Source: Curtobacterium oceanosedimentum (GTDB lineage Bacteria > Actinomycetota > Actinomycetes > Actinomycetales > Microbacteriaceae). Taken from it: a DNA stretch of 64,000 nucleotides. The notes under the pieces are model-generated. The model was not told the DNA's origin. It saw only the letters and a program-made list of their open reading frames with translations, and ran no database searches. How positions within the stretch are numbered: the first letter of the stretch is position 1; each line of letters begins with the position of its first letter. Below are positions 17,562 to 26,297 of this stretch, one piece after another. A program made the translations under genes and the position numbers. The stretch spans positions 1-64,000 of the forward strand of contig NZ_JAIXIG010000012.1 of NCBI RefSeq assembly GCF_020297365.1, written 5' to 3'.

Positions 17562-19124
17562 GTGACGGCCCACGAGACCACCACCCCCGCTCCGCTCCGC
17601 GCCGCCCGCTGGGAACGTGTCGCGATCGCGGTGATCACGGCGACCTTCGGCCTGTGGTTGGTGGCGTGGGCGTTCATCGTGCCGGCGTTCGAGGCTCCGG
17701 ACGAGACCGCGCACGTCGACGCCGCCGTCCATCTGGCCCTCGGCGATCCGTGGGCAGATCCCGGCGAGCTCTTCGTCACGAACGCCGTGCAGGCCGCGAA
17801 GGTCGAGCAGGCCACGAAGCCGTCCGACGAGTGGTCGACGGTGAGCGCGCTGCTGCAGGACGCTCCGGGTCCCTCGGCGACGGTCAACCAGATGACCCAG
17901 CACCCGCCGACCGCGTACCTGGCCGGTGCGGCCGTCCTGCGCGCGGTCGACTACGGCGACCTGCGCTGGGACCACGCCGTCGTCGCACTGCGCCTGGCCG
18001 ACGTCCTCGCGGTGACCGCCCTGCCGCTGCTCGCCTGGGCGTCGGTGCGTCGGGTGACCCGGAGTCCGCGCGCCGCGCTGGTCGGTGGGCTCGCCGTCTT
18101 CGCGACGCCGGAGCTCGCGTCGATCGCGTCGTCGTTCTCGAACGACGCCCCGGTGCTGCTGGTCGCCGGTGTCGTCGTCTGGCTCGCGACCCGGCTGCTC
18201 ACCGGCGACACCAGGTGGCGGACGACCATCGCGCTCGCGGTGACGCTCGGGGCCCTGGTCTGGATCAAGGGGACCGGGCTGCCCGCGGTGCCGTTCGTGG
18301 CGGTCGTCGTGCTGTTCGCCGGCGCGGGTCTGCTGACCCTGCGGCAGCGGATCGTCCGCACCGTCGTCGCGATGGCGGTCTCGGGCGGCATCGGCGCCTG
18401 GTGGTGGCTGCACAACGTCGTCGCCTACGGCCGGGTCCAGCCGAACGGCTACACGGCGATGCGCCCGCCCAAGGACTTCCCGCCGGGCGAGGAACCGACC
18501 CTCGGGCACTTCCTCGACGTCAGTTGGGGCACGCTCGCCCGCACCTTCTGGGGCAGCTTCGGCGGTCGCGCGCAGGTCAGCATGGGCGACCTGCTCACCG
18601 CCGTCCTGACGGTGATCGCGCTCGTCGTGCTCGTCGGCTGGGCGTTCCGTCGCGGCCCCGACCTGCGTGTCGCGCTGTGCCTGGCGGTGTTCCCGGCCCT
18701 GCTCATCGGCATTCAGAACCGCACGAGCGCGCACTCGTACCTCACCACCACCGAGGTCGCCGCGACCCAGGGCCGCTACTACTTCCCGGCGATCGTCTGC
18801 CTCATCGTGCTCAGTGCGATGGCGTGGCGACGCCTGGTGCCTGCTGGCCGTACCCGGCGCTGGGCGGCCGTCGCCCTGGCCGTGCTGCTGCCGGCCGTCG
18901 GTGTGTACGGGTTCGCGGTGGCGTCGGCGTGGTTCTGGAACGCCGCGGTCTTCCCGGTGACCGGCCGTGGGCTGCTGCGGTACTCCGAGATCGGGCCCGT
19001 GCCACCCGCGGTGCTCGTGGTCGTCGTGGCGCTCGTCGCGGTGGGCCTGGTGGTGTCCGTCGTGCAGGTCGCGCGCGCCGACCGGCACGCGGCGCGGCTC
19101 CCGGCGACGGTCCCCGTCCCCTGA
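17562..19124 (+). CDS. GT-C type membrane glycosyltransferase, DUF2142-like (paralogue 3)
   Basis: 520 aa, about a dozen hydrophobic helices. EAPDETAHVD follows the first helix, then MTQHPPTAYLAGA, LLTGDTRWRTT, and TQGRYYFPAIV near the end, matching paralogues at 4305 and 5927 almost segment by segment. Expected to transfer a sugar from a polyprenyl-phosphate donor on the outer face. It follows gtrA by 15 nt but has its own TAGGAT box 7 nt before the GTG, so it may be leaderless. It ends at a 24-bp palindrome shared with the convergent flippase-like gene. Confidence 0.82.
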   Translation: MTAHETTTPAPLRAARWERVAIAVITATFGLWLVAWAFIVPAFEAPDETAHVDAAVHLALGDPWADPGELFVTNAVQAAKVEQATKPSDEWSTVSALLQDAPGPSATVNQMTQHPPTAYLAGAAVLRAVDYGDLRWDHAVVALRLADVLAVTALPLLAWASVRRVTRSPRAALVGGLAVFATPELASIASSFSNDAPVLLVAGVVVWLATRLLTGDTRWRTTIALAVTLGALVWIKGTGLPAVPFVAVVVLFAGAGLLTLRQRIVRTVVAMAVSGGIGAWWWLHNVVAYGRVQPNGYTAMRPPKDFPPGEEPTLGHFLDVSWGTLARTFWGSFGGRAQVSMGDLLTAVLTVIALVVLVGWAFRRGPDLRVALCLAVFPALLIGIQNRTSAHSYLTTTEVAATQGRYYFPAIVCLIVLSAMAWRRLVPAGRTRRWAAVALAVLLPAVGVYGFAVASAWFWNAAVFPVTGRGLLRYSEIGPVPPAVLVVVVALVAVGLVVSVVQVARADRHAARLPATVPVP

Positions 19125-19159
19125 CCCGTCCGTCTGCGGGTGCGTCACGCGCCCCCACC

Positions 19160-19210
19160 GTGAGCAGGAATGGTCGAGTCCGGCATCCGGACTCGACCAT
19201 TCCTGCTCAC
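19160..19210 (+). terminator. Bidirectional 24-bp perfect palindrome
   Basis: Arms 19160-19183 and 19187-19210 (GTGAGCAGGAATGGTCGAG...) with a 3-nt loop CAT, between convergent stops at 19124 and 19221. Longer than needed for termination; same size class as the palindromes at 41671 and 42814 but unrelated in sequence. Confidence 0.75.
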
Positions 19211-19220
19211 GAAGGGCGGG

Positions 19221-20252
19221 TCAGGCGGCGGGGACGCCACCCTCGACCGAGGCGGGGTCGTCCGTCGGGCGGTTGCGCCGGAACCACGTCGGGACGGCGG
19301 CGCACAGCAGGAAGAGCCCGTCGACCGCCAGGCTCCAGACGCGGGTGACGACGACCACCACGAGGGCGATCGGTGCCGGCATCACGATCGCGAGCAGCAG
19401 GGCCTGCACGCCCTCGCGCACGCCGAGCCCGCCGGGGGCGAAGACGGCGAGCATGCTGATCGCGGAGGCCATGCTCGCGGCGCCGATCACGAAGGCTGCG
19501 TCGGTGATCTCCAGCGACGGGTACACGGCCAGCGTGATGAAGTAGTAGGCCGTCCCGGAGAGCACCGCACCGGCGACGTACAGGCCCGCGCCGCCGAGCA
19601 CCGTGCCGAGGTTCGGGCGGACGTCGGCCTCGAGCGGCTTGCGGCGCAGGATCTTCAGCGCGATGCCGATCAGGAACACGAACACGCGCGGGATCAGGCA
19701 CACGACGCAGCCGACGAACGCCGCGATCATGAGCACGATGAGCCACGGGTCGAGCTCGTGCGTCCGCGGGTCGATGAGCAGCAGCACGAGGGCCAGGGCG
19801 AGCGTCGCCGCGATCTGCAGGGCGCCTTCGAGCAGGCCGCTCACGCCGAGCCGGGCCTTGGAGACCCCGTGCTTCGAGGCGAAGTACACCTTGCCGATGA
19901 TCCAGGTGGCGGCCCCCGGGATGTAGCGGCCCATCCAGGACTTCGCGTACACGTAGGTCAGGGTCACGCCGCTGCCCTTGAGCCCCGTCGCACCCAGTCG
20001 GCGCAGCAGGTAGAACCAGATGCCGACACCCCAGTACCGGAAGCCCAGGCTGATCAGCGTCGCGACGACGACCCACGACCACTGCCAGTCGAGCCCGGCG
20101 AGCTGCCCCCAGTCGACGCTGCGCACGTACAGCACGAGGAAGACGGCGAGCAGGACGTAGAAGACGATCGGGATCGCCTTGCCCAGGAACCGTCGCCAGG
20201 TGAACGGACGCTTTCCCTCGGCTGCGGGGCGGTCGGTGGCGCTGTCGGACAA
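19221..20252 (-). CDS. Lysylphosphatidylglycerol-synthase-TM-like (UPF0104) membrane protein
   Basis: 343 aa with about eight helices. Segments RYIPGAATWIIGKVYFA, GVSGLLEGALQIAATL and APGGLGVREGVQALLLAI are typical of the LPG_synthase_TM / UPF0104 family, which includes MprF-like flippase domains; no lysyltransferase domain is attached. In polysaccharide loci such proteins are thought to move lipid-linked intermediates. The start is TTG at 20252 with AGGAG 7 nt upstream. Role as flippase is inference from family and context. Confidence 0.8.
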   Translation of the reverse strand: MSDSATDRPAAEGKRPFTWRRFLGKAIPIVFYVLLAVFLVLYVRSVDWGQLAGLDWQWSWVVVATLISLGFRYWGVGIWFYLLRRLGATGLKGSGVTLTYVYAKSWMGRYIPGAATWIIGKVYFASKHGVSKARLGVSGLLEGALQIAATLALALVLLLIDPRTHELDPWLIVLMIAAFVGCVVCLIPRVFVFLIGIALKILRRKPLEADVRPNLGTVLGGAGLYVAGAVLSGTAYYFITLAVYPSLEITDAAFVIGAASMASAISMLAVFAPGGLGVREGVQALLLAIVMPAPIALVVVVVTRVWSLAVDGLFLLCAAVPTWFRRNRPTDDPASVEGGVPAA

Positions 20253-20336
20253 ACGGGACTCCTGCTCGGGTGACGGGCTCAGGTCATGGTAGACGGTGGT
20301 CCGCGTCGCTCCCTGCGGTGCGGACGCCGTCCGCCG

Positions 20337-22211
20337 CTACGGGGCGAGCCGGACGATCTGGACGCGGCAGGGGACCTCCGGGTCGGTGGACCGGTCGGCA
20401 CTGCAGGCGATCGTCGCGTTGTACGTGCCGACGAGCTTGCCGGCGACGGAGTAGTCGCGCGCCGGCGCGTTCGCGGGGTCGAACTGCACGAAGTACTGCA
20501 CGCCCTGGTCGATGAACAGGTTGCGCATCGCGTCGGAGTGGTACGTGTAGCCCTGACCTGAGCGACCGTACACACGGGTGTCCGTCAGGAACGCGAGCGA
20601 GGACAGCGACCGGTAGTTCGAGCCGATCACCGTGGCGTCCTCGGGCAGCGCGCCGCTCGCCCGGATCTGGTCGGCGAGCCGGACGATCTCCGGTACCTCG
20701 GTGGGGCCGAACACCCGCAGGGGCTCGGTGCGGTTGACCGAGGGGTAGAACGGCGCCGGCGAACCGAGCCAGTTCTGCGTGTACGACGCCACCGGCACGA
20801 CCGCGATCGCCAGGCAGGCCACCACGGTACGCACCACCCCGCGGCGACGCACGAGCCGCCAGATCGCCGGCAGCATGAGCGCGCCGATCATCGCCGTCAG
20901 GTAGAAGAGCGGCCAGTAGTAGCGGGCGTTGCCACCGCCGCTCGACGACGACGTGATCATGCCGTAGCCGACGAAGTACACCAGGGTGGTCGCGGCGACG
21001 ATGCAGGTGAACGCGTAGCGGCGGAACCGCACGACGCCGATGACGAGCGCGGCCGCGAAGAGCAGGGCGATCGGCGCGGCGAACGGGGCGAACGTGCTGA
21101 TCTTCTGCAGGTAGTACGGCAGGGCGAGCATGCGCTCGTGCAGGTAGTAGCCGGCGCGGGCCGCGATGCCCGACTCCTTCGTGACCCTCGGGGCGGTGTC
21201 CTCGGTCGTCGACGCCGCGGGGGGCGGGACGACCTCGGGGTCCGGGTTCTCCATCGGGCCCTGCTTGTAGACCGACGGGGTGAAGTCCTCGTTCGGCGAG
21301 AACGCGTGGTCGTTCGGCGGCACCGGCAGGAACGGCCAGTCGGTGGCGCGCCCGCCGTCGTCGAACTTCGAGCCGATGTTCACGGACAGCGACGAACCGA
21401 GGGTGACCGTGCCGTACTTGACGGTCAGGGCGCCGACCCACGGGGCGATGACGACGGCGAACACGACGATCGTCGCGACCGGGGCCGTCCACCAGTGCCG
21501 CACGGGCTCACCGCGGCGGCGGGCGGACCAGACGCGCAGCAGCAGCCACAGGATCACGGCGCCGACGGCGACCGGCAGCAGGAAGAGCTTGGTGAAGTAG
21601 CCGAGGGCGGCCACGACGCCGAGCACCGCCCCGGAGACGAGCCGGGCACGCCTCGAGCCGTGCAGCGCCTGGTCGGCCCAGCGGAGTGCCCACAGGAACC
21701 CGACGACCCACGCGACGACCAGCAGGTCCGGGGTCTGCACCGAGACCGCGCTCATCAACGCGGGGATCGCGGTGACCATGAAGAGCACGGCGGGGACGAT
21801 GCGGTGGTTCTGCGACCAGACGAGCCAACCGCCGATGCCGAGCACCACGGCCACGGCGAAGCAGTTCACGATCGCGAAGGCCGTCTGCAGGCCGAGGCCC
21901 GCCGCGACGAACGGCGCCATCATCCACGACACCATCGGCGACCAGTAGGCGTTGATCGCGTCGGGCAGCCAGCCATTGGCGTACTCGCGGGCGATGCCCA
22001 TGTACGAGATGCCGTCGACGTTCGTCACGCCGAGGCGGTTGTGGTACGCCACGGCGGCGCTCAGGGCGACCCCGACGACCACGAGTACGGCGAGGATCAA
22101 CGGCGCGATGACGTGCCGGTACCCGCGCGGAACCACCCGTGAGTGCCGTCGCGGGACGTCGTGGGCGATCTGCGGTGCTTCGGGCGTCGTCACGGTCACG
22201 TGCTTCATCAT
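20337..22211 (-). CDS. GT-C membrane glycosyltransferase, GT39/ArnT-like
   Basis: 624 aa. After the first helix comes GVTNVDGISYMGIAREY, with the acidic residue expected in the first outer loop of ArnT/PMT-type enzymes. About eleven helices follow up to residue 470, then a soluble outer domain of about 150 residues (VIGSNYRSLSSLAFLTDTR...). It is distinct from the four DUF2142-like paralogues. I chose the first ATG of the ATGATG pair at 22211; a longer frame adds a non-hydrophobic, poorly conserved leader. Divergent from the acyltransferase gene. Probable role: transfer of a polyprenyl-phosphate sugar to a surface glycan or protein. Confidence 0.78.
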   Translation of the reverse strand: MMKHVTVTTPEAPQIAHDVPRRHSRVVPRGYRHVIAPLILAVLVVVGVALSAAVAYHNRLGVTNVDGISYMGIAREYANGWLPDAINAYWSPMVSWMMAPFVAAGLGLQTAFAIVNCFAVAVVLGIGGWLVWSQNHRIVPAVLFMVTAIPALMSAVSVQTPDLLVVAWVVGFLWALRWADQALHGSRRARLVSGAVLGVVAALGYFTKLFLLPVAVGAVILWLLLRVWSARRRGEPVRHWWTAPVATIVVFAVVIAPWVGALTVKYGTVTLGSSLSVNIGSKFDDGGRATDWPFLPVPPNDHAFSPNEDFTPSVYKQGPMENPDPEVVPPPAASTTEDTAPRVTKESGIAARAGYYLHERMLALPYYLQKISTFAPFAAPIALLFAAALVIGVVRFRRYAFTCIVAATTLVYFVGYGMITSSSSGGGNARYYWPLFYLTAMIGALMLPAIWRLVRRRGVVRTVVACLAIAVVPVASYTQNWLGSPAPFYPSVNRTEPLRVFGPTEVPEIVRLADQIRASGALPEDATVIGSNYRSLSSLAFLTDTRVYGRSGQGYTYHSDAMRNLFIDQGVQYFVQFDPANAPARDYSVAGKLVGTYNATIACSADRSTDPEVPCRVQIVRLAP

Positions 22212-22315
22212 GACATCCGTTCGCGTGTCGGACCGCACCGACGAGGATCGCGTGCCCCCGCTCGGCGTGTGGGAGACTGCCGGGGACCCCGCTCCGACCA
22301 CCTCGAGGACGTTCG

Positions 22316-23668
22316 TTGGCCACCGAAACCCGCGCAGCCGAATCCGCAGCCGAACCGACGGCCGCCGCTCCCCGCGCCGGGGGCCGGATCGAGTTCCCGT
22401 ACCTCGACGGGCTCCGCGGCCTCGCTGCCCTGGCGGTCGTGCTCTACCACGCCTACCTGTTCACCGGGATGCGCGGCACCGGCCCGGCCGAGCTGCCGTG
22501 GCTCCGTCCGATCGTCGGGTGGGGCTACCTCGGTGTCCCGCTGTTCATCGTGCTGTCCGGGTACGTGCTCATGCTGCCCGTCGTCACCCGCTTCGACCGC
22601 TACCGGTTGCCCGGTGGCTTCTGGAAGTTCATCTGGCGCCGTGCCCGACGGATCCTGCCGCCGTACTGGGCGTCGCTCATCGTCTTCGCCCTGGTCATCC
22701 TGTTCGTGCCGGTCATGGCGCAGCCGGGCGGCACCCAGTGGGACACCAAGCTCCCGATGGGCTGGGGCACGTTCCTGACCCACCTGTTCCTGGTGCACGA
22801 CTTCTTCCCGCAGTACATCGGCAAGATCAACGGACCGATGTGGACGGTCGCCGTCGAGTGGCAGATCTACTTCCTCATGCCGCTGGTCATCCTGCCGCTG
22901 TGGAAGGTCTTCGGCGGCTGGGCGACGGCGTCGTCGCTGGTCCTCATCGGCATGTGGATGGGCGCCGAGAGCCGGTACTCGTGGATGCACCCGTGGTTCG
23001 TCGGCCTGTTCGCGGTGGGCATGCTCGCCGCCGAGCTCACGGTCAAGGCGCGCGACGAGCACCTGACCGGCACGCTGAACGCCTCGAAGCTGGGCGGGTC
23101 GCGCCGACAGGGTGGCATCTTCGTCGCCGCGTTGTTCATCGGCATGCTCCTGGTGTTCTTCCGCAACCGCGACTACTGGCAGCACCAGACCTGGCCGTCC
23201 GAGGTCGTGCTCGGGATCTTCGCGGGCGTCCTGCTGACGTGGATGGGCCGTCGCGCCGTCACCGGACAGCACACCTGGCTCGCCCGGTTCTTCGCCTGGA
23301 AGCCCTTCGTGCTCGCGGGGTTGGTCTCGTACACGATCTACCTGTTCCACAGCCCCCTGCTCGGACTCGGCAACCTGCTGCTCCTGCCGATGGGGCTGAC
23401 CCCGAAGTACCAGTTCCTGATGATGGTGTTCGTCGTGATCCCGGTCACCCTGGCGATCTGCGTCGGCTTCTGGTGGCTCGTGGAACGCAACTTCCTGAAC
23501 CGCCGGCAGAAGCACGCCACCCGCGAGGTCTCCTCGCGCGGCCGCCTGCCCGAGGTCGAGACGGTCGACGCCCCGGTCGCCACGACGAGCGCCGCAGACC
23601 CGCGGGCCGCGGCGGACAGGGACGAGGACGCACCGGGCACGGAGACGCGGCGGCGCACCCGGCGTTGA
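22316..23668 (+). CDS. Acyltransferase family 3 (OafA/YrhL-like)
   Basis: 450 aa integral membrane acyltransferase. YLDGLRGLAALAVVLYHAY at residues 28-46 is the family signature, with the catalytic His in VVLYHAY; W-R-R-ARRILPPYW is the conserved Arg-rich loop and VSYTIYLFHSPLL the last-helix motif. These enzymes O-acylate (often acetylate) surface polysaccharides. Start is TTG with GAGGACG upstream. The C terminus (about 395-450) is a charged disordered tail. It shares a divergent promoter region with the GT39-like gene, suggesting they decorate the same polymer. Confidence 0.9.
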   Translation: MATETRAAESAAEPTAAAPRAGGRIEFPYLDGLRGLAALAVVLYHAYLFTGMRGTGPAELPWLRPIVGWGYLGVPLFIVLSGYVLMLPVVTRFDRYRLPGGFWKFIWRRARRILPPYWASLIVFALVILFVPVMAQPGGTQWDTKLPMGWGTFLTHLFLVHDFFPQYIGKINGPMWTVAVEWQIYFLMPLVILPLWKVFGGWATASSLVLIGMWMGAESRYSWMHPWFVGLFAVGMLAAELTVKARDEHLTGTLNASKLGGSRRQGGIFVAALFIGMLLVFFRNRDYWQHQTWPSEVVLGIFAGVLLTWMGRRAVTGQHTWLARFFAWKPFVLAGLVSYTIYLFHSPLLGLGNLLLLPMGLTPKYQFLMMVFVVIPVTLAICVGFWWLVERNFLNRRQKHATREVSSRGRLPEVETVDAPVATTSAADPRAAADRDEDAPGTETRRRTRR

Positions 23669-23770
23669 TGCTGCGCCTGGCGGACATCGGCGTCTCTGCC
23701 GGTTAGCATGCTCGGACCGCGGCGTGGGAGATCAGGCCCCACGGCATCTCGACAGGGAAGACGAGACCAC

Positions 23771-24859
23771 ATGCGCGCACCCATCAGCAGGCTCCTCGGA
23801 CTCGGCACCGCTGCCGTCGTCGCCGGGGCGATCACCTTCGGCAGCGGCCCGGCGGTCGGCGTGACCGCGACCAACCCGGGCACCGCGTCACCGACCCCGT
23901 CGGCTGCGGCGCCGTCGTCCCCGACCCAGCCGGCGACGACGGCCACCACCGCGCCGGGCACCACGGCACCGGAGACCGCAGCGGAGCCGCCCGCGCCCGA
24001 GTCGACGGACCCCGCTGCGGCCCCGTCCGGTGTCGACCAGCTCTCCATCGCCGAGATGGACCGCACCGGCAACCACACCATGGGTGCCGGGATCGCCGCC
24101 CACGCCGGCGCCTCGCACGTCACCACCGCCTCGCCCGACGCCCTGGCCGTCGGCGGCGCGAGCGCACAGGCCTTCAGCGCCGCCTCCGCAGCACGGGCCG
24201 GTGGCCCGCCCCCCGGACGCGTGCAGGGCTTCGACATCAGCGCTTGGCAGCCCAGCGTCAACTTCCTGCAGGCGTACCGCAACGGCGCCCGCTTCGTGTA
24301 CGTCAAGGCCACCGAGGGCACGTCGTACGTCAGCTCGACGTACAAGCAGCAGTACGCCACCGCGAAGCAGCGCAACCTGTACCGCGGCGGCTACGTCTAC
24401 GCCCAGCCGAGCCAGGCCAGCGGCGCCGCGACGGCGAACTACTTCTTCAAGCACGGCGGCCAGTGGAGCAAGGACGGCAAGACCCTGCCCCCGCTGCTCG
24501 ACATCGAGTACGGCAGCGCCGCCCAGGGCACCTGCTACGGCAAGTCGTGGTCGTCCATGCGCAGCTGGATCAAGGACTTCAACCGGACCGTCGTCGCCAA
24601 GACCGGGCGGTACCCCGCGATCTACACCACGACCGACTGGTGGAAGCGCTGCACGAACAACAGCAACCAGTTCTCGAAGAACCCGCTGTTCGTCGCGATC
24701 TACCCGGTGAAGAACTTCACCACCCCCGGCACCCTCGGACGCAGCTGGTCGAAGTGGACCTTCTGGCAGTGGGCGGCCAGCGGCACGCTCCCCGGTGACC
24801 AGGACGTCTACCGCAACGACATCACGTACCTCAAGCGCTTCGCGTCCCGGACGAGCTGA
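23771..24859 (+). CDS. Secreted GH25 lysozyme-like muramidase
   Basis: 362 aa. Signal peptide to about residue 30, then a Pro/Thr/Ala-rich linker (about 33-90) and a spacer. The GH25 domain covers about 150-358: GFDISAWQ (Asp155) and PLLDIEYG (Asp244, Glu246) are the family's catalytic DxE-type residues, and TFWQWAASG lies near the end. Such enzymes cleave the MurNAc-GlcNAc bond of peptidoglycan. ATG 23771 has AGGGAAGACGAG upstream. It may open the wall for polymer attachment or act on other bacteria; context does not decide. Confidence 0.9.
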   Translation: MRAPISRLLGLGTAAVVAGAITFGSGPAVGVTATNPGTASPTPSAAAPSSPTQPATTATTAPGTTAPETAAEPPAPESTDPAAAPSGVDQLSIAEMDRTGNHTMGAGIAAHAGASHVTTASPDALAVGGASAQAFSAASAARAGGPPPGRVQGFDISAWQPSVNFLQAYRNGARFVYVKATEGTSYVSSTYKQQYATAKQRNLYRGGYVYAQPSQASGAATANYFFKHGGQWSKDGKTLPPLLDIEYGSAAQGTCYGKSWSSMRSWIKDFNRTVVAKTGRYPAIYTTTDWWKRCTNNSNQFSKNPLFVAIYPVKNFTTPGTLGRSWSKWTFWQWAASGTLPGDQDVYRNDITYLKRFASRTS

Positions 24860-24940
24860 CGGCGGCGGTGACGCCGCCGGCGATGGTGAGGGCGCGACGT
24901 TCGGTCATGGCGTGAGCCTCCCACAGGGCGTCACCACGAA

Positions 24941-24984
24941 CGGACGGGAGGCCCGTGGCGGCGTCGCCACGGGCCTCCCGTCCG
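24941..24984 (+). repeat. Palindromic element, copy B (20-bp stem)
   Basis: Perfect stem 24941-24960 / 24965-24984 with loop GCGT; differs from copy A by one base in the loop region. It lies between convergent stops (24859 and 25026), so it may act as a bidirectional terminator. Confidence 0.9.
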
Positions 24985-25025
24985 TCAGGGGCGAGCGTCC
25001 GCGCCCGCCGTGTCGGTCTCCGACG

Positions 25026-26249
25026 TCAGCGCACGTCGCGCACGGCCTCGGCGAAGTCGGCGTCGAGCGCCGTCGCCATCGTCGCGACACCAGCGGCCAG
25101 CTGCGCGCGGACCGCGTCGCGGTCCGCGTCGAGCGCCTCGAGCTGCGCTGTGACGTCGTCGACGAAGGTGGGCTCGAGTGCCGCCTCGATCGGCTTCGAG
25201 TAGGCCTGCTGGCCCATCTGCTCGAAGAACAGCCGACCCTTGTCGACGTAGTAGAGCACCGCGGCGGGGACCCCGGCGATGGTCGCGACGATCGCGGAGT
25301 GCAGGCGGCTCGCCAGGAACAGGCGGCTGCGGGACATCAGCCCGGCGTACTCGGAGGGCGAGAACTCGTCGGCCTCGACCACGTGGGTGCGGTCGGCGTG
25401 CCGCATCAGGGCGATGACCTCGCGGGCGAACGCGGCGTCGCCCTCGGACGCCTCCATGTGCATCGGGTAGAACACCACGTCGGCGTCCCAGCGGTCGATG
25501 ACCCGGTCGGCCAGGTCGGCGACGGCCTGCCGGTACGTCACGAGCTTGTCGCTGTCGACGCCCGTCTGGCGGAAGCGCTTCGGCAGGAACCGGAACGGGA
25601 TCCAGCCGCTGCGCTTGTAGTGGAACCAGCGGCGGACGCCGAAGCCGATCGAGCCCTCGAGCCGCTCGGCGCTCAGGCCCGTGGTGCGCTCGAGCCGCTC
25701 GAGCACGTCGGCGTCGGGCGCGGTGACCGTCCCGACGACGGCGGGGTCGAAGGACGACACGACCGGCGTCCTGACCCCCCACGACAGGAGCTTGTCGCGG
25801 GACTCGTCGTCACGGACCGCGAAGGAGCGGCACAGGTCGACGGTGGCGCGGATGAGGCGCTTGCTGACCCCGGCGGTGGTCGGGCCGATGCCCTGGAACG
25901 CCCCGACGAGGTTCTTGTTGACCGCGCGGACGAGCAGCATCTTGCCGAACCAGTACACGAGGCCGAGCTTGTTCGTGTAGTCCTTGAGGATCTCGCCGCC
26001 GCCCCACAGCACCACGTCGGCGCCCCGCACGGCACGGAGCAGGGCGAACAGGTCGCCGATCCCGGTGCTGTACGGCGACACGGGCAGGAAGCGGATCCCG
26101 AACCACGCGGCGTCCCGCTCGGGGTACTGCGACAGGGACACGATCTCGGCGTCCGGCCACCGCCGGCGGACGAGCTCGATGTTGCCGGCGAGGATCGCCC
26201 GGTCCCCGCGGTTGTGGGGGGAATCGCTATTGTGGATCAGTACGCGCAC
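25026..26249 (-). CDS. Polysaccharide pyruvyl transferase (CsaB-like)
   Basis: 407 aa. Starts MRVLIHNSDSPHNRGDRAIL, the family's N-terminal N-x-G-D-x-A motif; VVLWGGGEILKD, LVGAFQGIGPTTAGVSKRL, FAVRDDESRDKL and the C-terminal ASRLHSAIVATIAGVPAAVL follow in the order expected for pyruvyl transferases, which add a pyruvate ketal from PEP to a sugar of a wall or capsule polymer. GTG 26249 is preceded by TAGGCT with 8 nt between. Divergent from the GT4 gene at 26298. Predicts an acidic, pyruvylated glycan. Confidence 0.88.
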   Translation of the reverse strand: MRVLIHNSDSPHNRGDRAILAGNIELVRRRWPDAEIVSLSQYPERDAAWFGIRFLPVSPYSTGIGDLFALLRAVRGADVVLWGGGEILKDYTNKLGLVYWFGKMLLVRAVNKNLVGAFQGIGPTTAGVSKRLIRATVDLCRSFAVRDDESRDKLLSWGVRTPVVSSFDPAVVGTVTAPDADVLERLERTTGLSAERLEGSIGFGVRRWFHYKRSGWIPFRFLPKRFRQTGVDSDKLVTYRQAVADLADRVIDRWDADVVFYPMHMEASEGDAAFAREVIALMRHADRTHVVEADEFSPSEYAGLMSRSRLFLASRLHSAIVATIAGVPAAVLYYVDKGRLFFEQMGQQAYSKPIEAALEPTFVDDVTAQLEALDADRDAVRAQLAAGVATMATALDADFAEAVRDVR

Positions 26250-26257
26250 GGGTGGAG

Positions 26258-26263
26258 AGCCTA
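26258..26263 (-). promoter_or_regulatory. -10 box for pyruvyl transferase
   Basis: TAGGCT 8 nt before the GTG at 26249; near-leaderless arrangement. Confidence 0.4.
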
Positions 26264-26297
26264 CCGGACCGTCCACCGCCAGCCCCGGAAAGGCACG

